From Protopterus annectens (Eukaryota > Chordata > Ceratodontiformes > Protopteridae), in NCBI RefSeq assembly GCF_019279795.1, contig NC_056744.1, positions 1,506,507,545 to 1,506,571,544 on the forward strand: a stretch of DNA of 64,000 bases, read 5' to 3'. The position numbers were made by a program, and so were the translations under genes. Each line of letters starts with the position of its first letter. The stretch's first letter is position 1. Below, piece after piece: positions 45,781 to 56,480 of this stretch. Below the pieces are notes generated by a model. That model searched no databases. It was not told the DNA's origin and saw only the letters and a program-made list of their open reading frames with translations.

Positions 45781-47012
45781 ATATTATAGGTTCATAGGTA
45801 GGTACTAGGCTATTGACCCTAGGGCCTATATAAGCCTGGCCAAAGGTACCCTGGCTTTCGCCACCCAAGAAAATTATTTTCCTGTGCCACTGTCGAGCAG
45901 AACCACAGAAGTGATCCCCGGGGTGAATTTCCTATCTCCCATCCAATCATCAAGATTTTTCTTGAACAGTGCTAATGAGGAGCTTTGTTTGATATAGATA
46001 GGTAGTTTGTTCCAGAGTATGGGAAGTCTCTGGGACAGGAATCTATCCCTCCAGCATGTTCTGTTTATTGTGGTGATGAGGTTTAGGTGCCTAGAGTGTG
46101 TAGCTTGTAGGGATTGGGATTTCTTTAAGTGGAGCATGTCTAAAAGCTCTGGGTTTGACATAGCTTTGTGTGTTAGGCAGAGATCGCCTCTGAGTAGGCG
46201 ATATGCAACGGAGTAAAGCTGCAGTTTTTTGAGACGGTCTGCATAGGGCATCTCTTTGAGGCCAGTAATCCTCTTTGTGAGGTATTTCTGTGGCATTTCC
46301 AGTTGTTGTAGATGTCTTGTGAGGTACATACCAAAAGGGGCATTATACTCTATAATGGGTCTAATGAGTGACGAAAAGAGGGGAACAATGACCTCTTTTT
46401 TCCTGGATGAGAAACCTTTTGTGATGAGGTGTGCCACATAGAAGGATTTCCTGACTACTATGGTGATGTGATTATCAAAGGAGAGATTACTGTCCACCTG
46501 TGTCCCAAGGTCTCTTATCACACTTTTGGTGTTAAGTAGAGTACTACCTATGTGGTAGTTCATGGGTACTGAGTTTTTACCAAAAGGAATGACAATGCAC
46601 TTTTTGGCATTGAGCTTGAGGCCATGGCTTTGACACCAGGCATCTGTCTCAGCAAGGCCCTTTTGTAGGATGTCCACATCTTTTGGAGTTTTGATTATGG
46701 CTCCTAGTTTGCAGTCATCTGCGAACTTCATTAGCCAAAGACCTTCTGTGTTGGCCTGTACTTCAGAGAAGTAGATACCAAACAGGAGAGGACCCAGGAC
46801 TGAACCCTGTGGTACTCCACTTGTCACTGGTCTGAAGCTGGATTTGGAGTCTGCTACTTTCACAGTGTGGGTTCTGTCAGTAAGCCAGTTGGCAACCCAT
46901 CGTGTAACATAGGGATTTATACCTAGTTTAGTGAGTTTATCTATAATTCCAGAGTGGGGGATGGTGTCAAAAGCCTTGGCAAGATCTAGATAGGCTGTGT
47001 GAACCACCTTAC
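45781..47012 (-). mobile_element. CR1-like LINE, best preserved copy (5'-truncated)
   Basis: About 1.23 kb on the minus strand. It has a single long open frame (45874-47007), a short 3' UTR and octamer-like 3' end (complement of 45786-45805, ACCTACCTATGAACCTATAA). The 5' break lies in the RT. The long frame makes it the youngest CR1 copy of the window. Confidence 0.85.
45874..47007 (-). CDS. CR1 ORF2 fragment: RT fingers/palm to C-terminus
   Basis: 377 codons without stop. The frame is cut at its 5' end by truncation, so the Met is not a natural start. Seen in order: YLDLAKAFDTIPHSGIIDKL (RT block 3), SGVPQGSVLGPLLFGIYF (block 4), LMKFADDCKLGAII with the catalytic Asp pair (about residue 110), SHGLKLNAKKC, the LGTQVDSNLSFDNHI block, RPIIEYNAPFGMYLTRHLQQ and the C-terminal 'CWRDRFLSQRLPILWNKLP' region. 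The enzyme would copy CR1 RNA at a nicked target site. Endonuclease and ORF1 are absent, so this copy cannot move alone, though its RT residues look intact. Confidence 0.85.
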   Translation of the reverse strand: MVHTAYLDLAKAFDTIPHSGIIDKLTKLGINPYVTRWVANWLTDRTHTVKVADSKSSFRPVTSGVPQGSVLGPLLFGIYFSEVQANTEGLWLMKFADDCKLGAIIKTPKDVDILQKGLAETDAWCQSHGLKLNAKKCIVIPFGKNSVPMNYHIGSTLLNTKSVIRDLGTQVDSNLSFDNHITIVVRKSFYVAHLITKGFSSRKKEVIVPLFSSLIRPIIEYNAPFGMYLTRHLQQLEMPQKYLTKRITGLKEMPYADRLKKLQLYSVAYRLLRGDLCLTHKAMSNPELLDMLHLKKSQSLQATHSRHLNLITTINRTCWRDRFLSQRLPILWNKLPIYIKQSSSLALFKKNLDDWMGDRKFTPGITSVVLLDSGTGK

Positions 47013-47953
47013 ATCTTATATTATCTTTGCCAGTGTAGTTTATGTTGTGGCTGAAAAGGGTCCTGGGACCAGTTCACATTCTTGGTTACCAAAGTATAAA
47101 TAAATATGAAATAAAAAAAAGGAGGGGGAACATGACAGAAATAATTGGAACTAGTAAAGCCCATTTTGAGTCTGCATCATTCATGAGAGAGAAAAATCCT
47201 CACACTGAAGGCATTGGGAAGTAGCAGACAGACTAAGTTTAGAGTCCTACTACTTATCACTTATAAATGTACAGCAAGGATTACTTACTGCAGTGAGAGT
47301 TTTCACACCTTGGCATGAGAGTATGAGGGAGGGTTTATCAAGTTTGTTAGGACAACAAAAGACTCCTCTTAAAAAAAACTGTTTTTATCTGCTTTCTTTT
47401 GCTGCAAGTAGCTAACAGCTATTTATAGCATAGAACAAGCTCTGTCAGAGAGATAAATGAGGCTCAGTCAGGTAAACAGAGAAGCAACTCTTTTACAGAA
47501 GGTGTGTTTAGATGACAGTGCTGCACAGTCCTGCCATTATATTTTAATGGCATGAGAAAACAGCGCCACTTCCTTATGTCTAGCATGAGTCATATAAAGA
47601 GGACTTTAAATGTATTCTGGGAAGAAGGAAGGAAAGCAAGAAAATAAGTTCACGTTACCAAGGCAGGCCCCATCATCTGCCATTTTGAGAGAAACACATT
47701 AAAATTGTAAAAGAAGCACTTGGAGTGATTTTGAGGCATTAAAATAGCTCAAAAACAAAGATACAATGACAAAAATATGTTTTTTGAGTTCTAAGGTGGA
47801 GTTTTCCTTTAATGAAGAATATGGGACTGAATCAAAGGCCATTGCTAGAATGAAATATACAATGTAAAGAAACTGCAGCCTTGATTCAGAACCTTGGGCC
47901 ACACAATCAGATTGTTTATTGATTGATTAGACTTCACTGTTATAATATAGACC

Positions 47954-48030
<77 letters not shown>

Positions 48031-48815
48031 AAAAATTTGTTTGGAAGGCAGTTACAATGGGTAAGGTACACTGGATGACACTGTGATCTACAGACAGAGA
48101 GTGGTGAGAAAGAGACCTGGGGTAGTAGGTGAATTACTCTGCCTTGCATGTGGTCAGTAGGTAGCCTTAGTCCAGGTGTGGATGTTATAAGCCCATACTG
48201 ATACCCAGCAGTGCATATTCCCTGTTTGCTCTTGAGGCCAGGTTGTATTTGCTGAATTGGTTGGTAAACCAGTTTTGCTTGCCTGTTTTTTTCTACCTTA
48301 AGCTGGGGGGATACCAGTGGTGTGACTCATTTGTCTATCCTTCTGGTATCTATTAGACCTATGTGGGCCAACAGATTGGATCCAGGACCATAGCACCTGC
48401 CCCTCACATACCAAGGGGGCACACTGTTCAGCAGTAGTGGGATTCAAACCCCTTTCAGTGCCATGGAAGTTGTCATTATTTGTTTAGCAGTGGTTTGACT
48501 CAAACCCCATCACTAACAGACCAGTCATCACAAACATTGGAATTTAACTTATTTAGATTGAAGTAGCTTTCTCATTAAAGGTGTGAGCATACACTATTAA
48601 CTACAAGCTAAAATACATGGAGGTTTAGTTTTGCATATCAATAATTTTAGCTATTAATCTCTTTATTGGAGTAAAACTGACAGAAAATTAGCTTGTTTGA
48701 AGATTACTATATGATGCTAGTGTTACAGCTGACCAAGGAGTGCTAAGCTGAAGGAATTGCCCATGCCGGAATGTACATGCAGGACATAGTAGAAGCCCTA
48801 TGTGCAGTTGCAATG
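47013..48815. other. No gene; microsatellite and weak SINE signals
   Basis: AT-rich spacer with a (TG)n tract at 47956-48026. Near 48395-48530, minus-strand B-box-like words (GTTTGAATC, GTTTGAGTC) suggest worn SINEs. Nothing else was recognised. Confidence 0.4.
47956..48026. repeat. (TG)n microsatellite
   Basis: About 70 bp of pure TG. Confidence 0.97.
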
Positions 48816-48819
48816 CAGC

Positions 48820-49860
48820 CCATTAATTTAGGAGACACCCTGGCATGTACTGTGGAAGTGCATCATGCACAACCTGAACAGTCCAACCTTCCCAGGGTAC
48901 CTGGAAACCCAACTTGATATACAGACACTGGCACCCAAAATGAAACTTATGGAGATTGAAGCAGCTGGGAAAACATGCAGTTGCTGAAGCTGCAAAGAGA
49001 GTAAGAGCAAGCTAAAGAGATAGAAAGACAGCACCAGCATGTGCAGGAGGTGACCATCCACTGCCAGTGGGCATGTCAGTCATGGGGAGAGGGTAAGCCA
49101 GAGCCTAGATACTTAGGTCAGTAAAAAAATATTTCCATGGTATACAGAAGGGGATAATTTTCATTGTTCTATAGAAGTCTAATCGCAGCAAGTTGACCAA
49201 GGTCATTGGGTGTGGTTTTTAACTCCTTTTCTCATGGGTAAAGCAATGGATGTGGTTACCAAACTTAATAATGTGGTTTGCTTAAATTTTGCTAAAGTAA
49301 AATAATGATTACTTGCAAGTTTTAAAATTATTCCTAAAATGTATAGCAAAAAGTTCAAAAATATCAGCAGAAAGTCAGACAAGAGTGTAAGTGAATAAAT
49401 ATTACAGAAATAAGTACTTGTTTTCATAGGTGGCTTAGTTGATGTTAGGTCACAGAAACTGAAATACTTGCAGATCTTTAGGTGAAGAAAAAACCCTAAG
49501 AATTCTATTTGAGGACATAAGAATTTGTTTGGCAGGCCAGGAAAGTTAAAAATATTGAGGAGATGGGAAAGAAGGGGACTTCTCATTAGGTAGTAGGTTG
49601 CAACTGCATAGGAAGGGGATACCCAGCATTGCACATGGGTGTAACAGAACCCACCACCACAGTAGGTTTCACAGTCAAAAGGAGATTCCACAGCTTTTGG
49701 TGCATGCCAGGTTTTGGCATTGAATGTTATAAGTGTAACCAAAATGGGCATGTGTGGTCTTACTGTCCACTGAGACAGGGTGGGAAATGAAGGTTTCAAG
49801 AAGCAATAAGCGGGAAAGTACAATGACAGTGGTGAATTGTCTGGCAACAACAGATGTACC
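48820..49860 (+). pseudogene. gag-like region with CCHC zinc knuckle
   Basis: Frames on the plus strand are broken. Near 48930-49050 a charged helical stretch (MKLMEIEAAGKHAVAEAAKR) is seen in mixed frames. At 49725-49766 stands CYKCNQNGHVWSYC, a complete C-X2-C-X4-H-X4-C knuckle, the RNA-binding mark of retroelement nucleocapsid. The long minus-strand ORF 49203-49862 is its antisense shadow. Confidence 0.6.
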
Positions 49861-49928
49861 AAACTGACCCAAAAGTCTGTATTCCAGACAACTAGAGGGG
49901 AATTAGACCATTTCCAAGAAAAAAAAAC

Positions 49929-50198
49929 ATGGCCTTAAATATAAGCTGTAAAGGCTACAGTGATCAAAAAAAGAGCAATACCTGCCAGCGCAGATCAGTC
50001 CAGTTGGGGTCAAAGGATGGATGCCTTGCTAGGTATCTTTGGCCATATTTTGTCTGGACTAGAAAAAGGGCAAAAAAGCAAGCTAGTGAGCTAGTGGCTG
50101 TGTCTGAGGATATCACTGTAGATGTCTTACTAAGATGTGACTTTGACAATAGTGTACCTTGTGTGGTTGTGGTTACATGCAGTGAGGAATGGAGATAA
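49929..50198 (+). pseudogene. Protease-like segment of the gypsy element
   Basis: The frame ends with VSEDITVDVLLRCDF, comparable to the 'I-DVLLG-D' run near the end of aspartic proteases in gypsy pol. The active-site DSG/DTG was not found, so the call rests on this run and on position between zinc knuckle and integrase. Confidence 0.35.
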
Positions 50199-50609
50199 AC
50201 ATGTGTCTGTGGTAGTAATGTGGAAATCCAGCTGGAGCCCCTGTCGTAAACTAGGTATGGTGATGATGCTACTTCTGATAGGGAGCTAGTCAACAACAGT
50301 GAACTATAGAATCAGCCGCAGAAGTTGTAGGGTACAGGTATTCCCTTGGATGGGGTCAATGTTTTGTTAACAGTCGGACAGAATTTGAGGCACCACTGGC
50401 AAAAGGCACCAGACTTCATTAGGAAGGGGAGCTGGGAGGGCCATAAAGGAGATGTTGTGACAGGCTCAGATGTCAGACCCTACTTTACAGAGTTTGAGAG
50501 AGGAAGCCAAAGGGGCCTCTGGAACTTTAGGGAAGGGGGAGTCAGTATATAGGAACAAAGGCTTGTTATACTGAGAATTGACCCCTGAAGGAGAGTTGCA
50601 GGGAGAAGT

Positions 50610-51565
50610 AATACAAGCAGTTGATAACACTCTGGCCATAACCAATGATACTCCCTTTGCAGGCCATATGGCCTAAAGCAAACTAAAAGATGACTGATGC
50701 AGAATTTGTGTTGGTTATTGATTGCAAGGGGTGATACAGGGTACTGCTAGACCTCTAATCAATGCAAAAAGGAGAGTAAAGCAGGAGACAAAGCCTTTGC
50801 CTGCTATGTAGATATTATATGATAGTTTGGGTATGGCTGTACCTTCTAGTACCTTAGCTCCACAGGTCAAACATATAACCTGGTGGTGTTGGATTATGCA
50901 CTACATACTCAGTGGCAGAGGTTCACTCTTGCACTCAAAGAGAGAAGGTGGAAGATGCTCTGCTAGGCATTCTCAGCAGGGGAGACTTTGCTAGAGAAAT
51001 AGTGATGGATAACGGTGCAAACTTAAAATCAGACATGCTGGTATGTTTGCGGGAAACACTGTCAGGAAAGAATTTAAAGGTTACCTCTTGGTCTGCTGGA
51101 CATGTTAAGTGTGACACTGAAGACTATATAGAGCCTTTGCAGACCAGATCAAGAGGGAATGCAACTAGGATCTGCCTCAACTTCTTTTTGTATACAGGGC
51201 GGTACCATAAATATCCACAGGACTTTCATTCTTTGAGTTGTTGTATGGTAACAGAGTGAAGGGGCCCCAGGATTTAAGTCTTGACAAGGGGGAGAGTAAG
51301 TGTGATTCCATCAAGGAGTTTGTTGTAAAGCTTATAGGGTTGTCATAGTAGCATCTGACACGTTAGATGCAACAAGTTTCAGGCAGCCTGTGAGGGATCT
51401 TTCATGACTGAGCAAAAGGTGACTTGATATTAATTACATGATCAAGTGACAAACAACAGGCAGAAGCACAGACTCTACCATGTTAACATAAGGACTTTTT
51501 GCAACAGAGAGACACTGGTGCTCAGTAACTACATTGGGTTGCAGGAGGAACAGGAAGAGGCAACA
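50610..51565 (+). pseudogene. Integrase of the gypsy element
   Basis: Plus strand, several frames. The HHCC-like start has NDTPFAGHMA (50640-). The core has VVLDYAL (about 50888), corresponding to the first catalytic Asp in 'VVDYATRYPEA', and IVMDNGANLKSDM (about 51000-51040), corresponding to the second Asp in 'DQGTNF'. The Glu is unclear. ELLYGNRVKGPQDL (about 51235-51275) is the usual end of the core and RLYHVNIRTFCNRE (51468-) the 'YHVN-LK-W--RE' C-terminal motif. It would insert the element's cDNA. Frameshifts and stops make it inactive. Confidence 0.7.
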
Positions 51566-51577
51566 CGTGTAAAACCT

Positions 51578-51640
51578 TGTGGCAACAGGTATAACTGTAG
51601 GACTACCATATACATGGTCCTGTGTTCGAATACACCATAT
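51578..51640 (+). mobile_element. tRNA-like SINE head fused to a CR1 3' end
   Basis: A-box-like TGGCAACAGGT and a B-box-like GTTCGAATAC (around 51627) stand 35-40 bases apart, directly before CR1 sequence. It resembles the SINE-like head at 58.3 kb (AGCACAACAGGTAG on the minus strand). Either one SINE carries a LINE-derived 3' part, or two insertions lie side by side. Confidence 0.4.
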
Positions 51641-51644
51641 TCTA

Positions 51645-52050
51645 TACACAAGGGACTCCAACACATGCTTTACACAGACCAACTAAAGTCCCTGTCACTA
51701 TACTCTGTATCATATAGACTTCTTAGGGGAGACATGCATGTCTTACAGAGCAATTTCTGACCCTAACCTAATGAATTTGCTGAAAATTCGTAAATCAAAT
51801 GGGACTAGAACTACCCATTCCAGGGATCAAAGTATGGCCTGTGACTTGAATAGGACATGCTGGAGGGACAGATTTTCTCCCAGTGACTGCTGCATCTTTG
51901 GAATAGGCTACCAATTCATGTGAAACAGAGCACCTATATGACACTTTCCAAAAGGTAGCTGGATGAGTGAATAGGGCACCGTAAATTCTTACCAGTGATT
52001 GTGCCCACAACCCTCCTTTACATGGGCAGTCATGATCCTATGATCTCCTG
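51645..52050 (+). mobile_element. CR1-like LINE 3' fragment inside the gypsy element
   Basis: C-terminal CR1 region on the plus strand: YTDQLKSLSLYSVSYRLLRG, ISDPNLMNLLKIRKSNGTR, NRTCWRDRFS, in more than one frame. It lies between the integrase C-terminus and the RT start of the gypsy relic, so it inserted later. Confidence 0.65.
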
Positions 52051-52089
52051 ATAGAGATACTTGCTTAGGCTCAGACTGACACCTCAGTG

Positions 52090-52700
52090 GATGAGATATC
52101 CCTCACTCCCCAGCTACATCCTATCTAGGTCCATGAAACTCAAGCAGTATTACAGGAATTTAATGATATGTTTACTGGTAAGCCAGGGTATACCTACCCA
52201 ATGGAGTTCTATGTGGACAGACAACAGCAACCCATTAAACAAGTCACATACAGGATGTCTGAATGAGTTAGGTAAACCCTGAGAGAGCAACTTATGTTGT
52301 ATATGGAGGTAATCAAGGAACACAAATATGACTGGGCCTCATAAGTGATGGTGGTGTCAAGGAAAGATGGCAGCACCAGGTTTTACATAGATCACAGTAA
52401 ACTGAACAGTCACAAGGAGTCAGATTATTTGCCCCTGCCCAGGACAGATGATGCTTTAGAGCAGCAGAGTGGGGCTAAGCATCTAACCACCACTGACCTC
52501 TCCAAGTGCTACTCACATATATCCTTAACACCTGCAGACAAGGAGGGAGTCATCACTTTTTATCTCATTTGGGATTATACAGGTTTATTAAAATTCCATT
52601 TGGACTGAAGAATGCCCAACAACTTTACAGAGGCTGATAGATTACCTTCAAGCAGGAGAAGGGACTATGTCCTTCTTCTTTATGTGAATTATATTGCCAT
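52090..52700 (+). pseudogene. Reverse transcriptase of the gypsy element
   Basis: An RT upstream segment (LQEFNDMFTGKPG, IKQVTYRMSE) precedes the main open part at 52345-52608: VMVVSRKDGSTRFYIDHSKL, YLPLPRTDDALEQQSGAKHL, TTTDLSKCYSHISL (corresponding to 'TTLDLTKGYWQI', with its catalytic Asp). The polymerase box further on reads YVNYIAI in place of YVDDIAI, so both Asp are lost. It ends near 52700 without RNase H. Confidence 0.7.
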
Positions 52701-52704
52701 TTAT

Positions 52705-55301
52705 TTATTTAGTATTTAGTTGTCTTTGTTGGCTAGGAAAGTCCAACTGGGCAGAACTCAGCTCCAAAACAGTACATTTATATTAACAAGTGAATTTCAG
52801 ACAGTTATCAGAAAAACTTACCTTTTTATAAAAAAAAAAAAAAACAACAAACATAATTACAGACAGGTACTTCCTAAAATTTTGTAGGAAGTAAATTAAT
52901 ACATAACGTAGAAGGGAATGCATTATTGTAAAGAAGTTTAGTGTTCTTAAAAATAGATATACTGAAGAGTAAGTTCTAAAGTAATATAGGAGGGGAGTAT
53001 TGTATAGGAGAATAGTGGTGATATCATTTGAGTAAGGTAGGATAGTATATGATTAGTTCTATTTAGGCCAGCTTTCCAAATTGGTGTATCTCATAGTGTT
53101 ATATCATAAGTATATAGGGAATGCATTATTGGAGTCGAGCAGTGGATGGGGGTAGTTACAAAAAGAAAAGGATGAGAAGTAGTGTTAAATAGGGGGTGTA
53201 GAGGGGTGTATTGATTCAGGTGATGCAAAAACATTGTTGGGGTGTAATGGTTCAAGTACATGAGTGGAAAAAGTTAATTATATGTAATAAGAAGTTTTGC
53301 CTTCACTAGAGATCTTGACCTGATGATGAACACAAGCATGACCAGGATTGGATAAGGTATTGTTTGAGATGGATTTTATAGCTTGGGACTTTGTTAGTCA
53401 TTTTTACTTGTGTAGGGATGGTGTTCCAGAGTTTGGAGATGTAAAAGGACTACAGTGAGTCCCCTGATAAATTATTTACTTTGCTAGTGCTTAGTACAAA
53501 TGTATCACCACAATGAGGGTCACTTGAAGGGTATTTTTGAGGAAAATATACCAGTTTGTATACCATAGCTAGGTGAAAGTATGTTAGGTAGTTGCTAAAC
53601 TCTAGACAGTTTAGCTGTTTTAGGGCTTTGCAGTGATGAGTTTGGTGTGCAGTGTTGACAGAAAATTAAGCTACTTTGTTGTAACAGGTGGATAATTTTG
53701 ATTTTAGTGTAGAACTTAGGTTTGAAAGGATAGATGAGGTATATATGAGGGATAAAATCACACAAGATAAAGGTATGTTTTTTCTTGTTGGATTTGTAAG
53801 AGCCTGCTTGGCCCTGTAAAGGGAGTCAGGTTTCTAGTGGGTCTTTTGGTTTGAAGAATATGTTGATTAAATTTAAAATGCCCAGTAATTTAGTAAGAGG
53901 TACTACATCAATTGTAGTATTATTTGCAGATGTAACCAAGAAAAAAATGTTTTTGATTGAGATAATGTAACAAACAAAAATTGTCTTTGATTGAGATAAT
54001 GTTTTGAGGTGAAAACCTTCAGTTTTGTTTTACTGTGACCGAAGAGCAGATTTGAAATTTTTAGCCAGGTTTTGACTGAAGAGAAACAAATTTGAGTGAT
54101 TTCTTGGAATTTTGGTATTGAGGGGGCTTCACATATTAAAGCTGAATCACCTGTATTTTATAGTATATTTTCTTGGTCTATGGTAGTGTAAAGTTTGTTT
54201 ATAAAAATATTGAGGACAAGTGGTCCTAGTATAGAGCCCTGAGGGACACCTATGTTAACTGTGGGAGAGGAAGAGGGGTTCTGTTGCCTGCCAGATACGT
54301 AACTAAGGAACCATGTAAGGTAGGGTTGAGACAGACCTACAGAAGAGAATTTATTGGGTAAATGCAGGTGTGATTCAGTGTCAATGGCTTTGGATAAGTC
54401 TAGGAACACTGCTGACACCATGTTTCCATTGTTCCTATGTAAGTTTAAAGTGTTGGTGAGCGAAGGAAGGTTGTGGTTATGCTGTGGTGGGATCTGAAAC
54501 CATGTTGCATTTCAAAAAGCAGATTATTTGAATTTAGATGATATTGAAGCTGAGCACGAACACATTTTCAACTATTTTTGATAGGGGAGAGGATTGCAAT
54601 GGGCCTGTGGTTGTGCCATCTTTGTGCAAAGGTATAATAAAGGATTTTTTCCTGCTGAAAGGAACATATGTTTTGTATATAGATTCTGTTTATCAATATG
54701 GAGACTGGGAGAGCAATTGCCTCTACAACTATTTTTAAGAAGTTTGAGGGAGTTGATCAGCAGCTAGGGTGGTTGATTTTTACTTATGTAGGAGTTTTTT
54801 AATGGTGGCAGTAGGGACTAGGCTGAAGTCAAATAGCTAAGAATATTTAGCAGAGACTGCAGGTAATTAAAGGTTAGTAGAGGTGTTAATGCTTGGGAAG
54901 GGGATTATTGTTCTATAAAATAGTTGTTAAACTGTGTAGGAATTGAATCCTTAGCATTGTTGGATATAGGGGTGGAGGTGATAGTTTGGCCTGGATAAAA
55001 AAAAGTTTATTTATGGATGTCCAGAAGATTTTGGGTTTGTTTTGATGTTTATTTTGGATGATGTCATTGTAGGTTTGCTTGTCATGTTTTATTTGGTATT
55101 TTGTCATATTCTTTATGTGCTGGAAAAGTTGAAACATTATATGTTCTATTTTTGTGTCATTCTTTCCAAGCTTTATCATGCTGTAGCATTACATTCTTAG
55201 TTTCTTGTGTTAGCCAGGGTTCAGAATTGGATTTGATCCTTTTGATAAATACTGGGACAAAGTTATTAAGAAACTTTAGGAATATCTCTTAGAGACTGTG
55301 A
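52705..55301 (-). mobile_element. L2-like LINE, RT half
   Basis: Minus strand. The 3' end at 52705-52740 has the tail ACTAAATAAATAAAT. A C-terminal 'KLWNTIPTQVK' block lies near 53.4 kb, RT motifs at 54158-54421 (VFLDLSKAIDTESH, IGVPQGSILGPLVLNIFINK), and the linker at 54913-55290 (SNSEPWL, HDKAWKE). The endonuclease half lies beyond the hAT insertion, at 59745-61080. The class (L2/Rex1-like, unlike the CR1 copies of the window) is judged by motif style. Confidence 0.7.
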
Positions 55302-55309
55302 CATAAGCG
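55302..55309. repeat. 8-bp target-site duplication, left (CATAAGCG)
   Basis: Differs from the right copy (59737-59744, CATAAGTG) by one base. Confidence 0.8.
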
Positions 55310-55310
55310 C

Positions 55311-56480
55311 AGTGGTGGCTGGTGACTTCAAATCAAAGGGGGGGCTGCAGTAGACAGTTGAATGGGTGGGGCCAATTGGAAGGGGTGTGGTCAACCAGAA
55401 AGGGGTGGGGTTATGCTCAAAAACTGGGACTTTAAATATGCTGCCCTGGGTGCCAAACCATCATTATGAGAGTCCAATCAAGACAAAATGAAGTATAGAA
55501 GAAAAAAATATCCCAATGCATTAGCTACATGACAGCTTACTTAATATCTAGATAGAAACAAAAAGGTTGTGATGCATGAAAAAATAACTTACTTTTTAAA
55601 TACATTACTGAAATACCAGTCAAAATCAAGTATAAAAAACAAGCAGCACTCAACTCAAGCCACTTCTTGCACTGTAATTCTAATTATAACTTATGTTCAG
55701 CTTTATAAAAGTACCAAGTAGCATGCTGAAAGTAGCAATCTCTGTGACCCCCCCCTTGTAAAACATTTCTTATCCAAAAAAGACCTGCTGCCTGACATCT
55801 ATCTACTTGTTTCATGGGGGAAACATGATCAAAGTAAAACATGAACAGCAAACAAGAAACATGCTCAAGATAAATTGCTTAAAAGATAACTGCACAGATT
55901 ATGGACAACACAAGATAGATTGGCATTCTGTTTACTTTACAGGTAAAGCCTGCAAAGATGACAGCAAGTCTCCAGCAAATGTAATGAGCTTCTGTAAATA
56001 CTGTAATCCTGCCCATTATTACAAATACTGTCATATGCATTTCAATACCTATACATTATCTAGTTATGTAAATATTCTCTGCATGGCAACAACAAAAAGG
56101 CTTTCAATGTTGGTAATTCTTTAACAGTATTAAAGCTTACTTGCATCTTACAATCTCAGACAAGCTTACCTGATGGTCATTAAAGCATTGCTACTTAAAC
56201 ACAGATCAACAGGGACTGCAACAACATGCATTTTCTGAATAGTAAGAAGCATAAATCAACAGTATAAAAATATGACAGAAAACCAGAACATTCTGCAAAA
56301 TCAATTACAGATGAAAAGCCACCATAGTACTTGTGTCTACCTTGGATGGGGGGATACTCTGCACACTTACACTGCATAACTGCTCCTTGCCTTGCTCAGA
56401 CACAATCAAAGTCACTATATGGGGTAGTGGGGTGCAACAAGTATGTCACAATTTGAAATGTATCTGGCTGATGGTGGTGG
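55311..56480. other. Left interior of hAT copy A, no coding sequence
   Basis: A short ORF at 55807-56124 has some Cys residues (CKYCNPAHYYKYC) but no recognised domain and no support as a gene. Confidence 0.4.

Larger units (their letters stand above)
48820..52690 (+). mobile_element. Ty3/gypsy retrotransposon relic with Gmr1-like pol order
   Basis: Decayed LTR retrotransposon on the plus strand: a gag-like region with a zinc knuckle, protease-like end, integrase (50.6-51.56 kb), then reverse transcriptase (52.1-52.7 kb). Ordinary Ty3/gypsy elements have RT before integrase; the reverse order is the mark of the Gmr1-like group of deuterostomes. A CR1 3' end interrupts it at about 51.6-52.05 kb. 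LTRs were not recognised, and it stops in the RT near 52690, where an L2-like LINE begins on the other strand. Confidence 0.7.

Noticed and set aside
49203..49862. 219-codon minus-strand ORF
   Set aside because: It is antisense to the gag-like region with a zinc knuckle on the plus strand and shows no domain.
55807..56124. Cys-rich ORF as a hAT zinc-finger remnant
   Set aside because: CKYC and YKYC spacing does not match a BED finger and no other transposase motif lies near.
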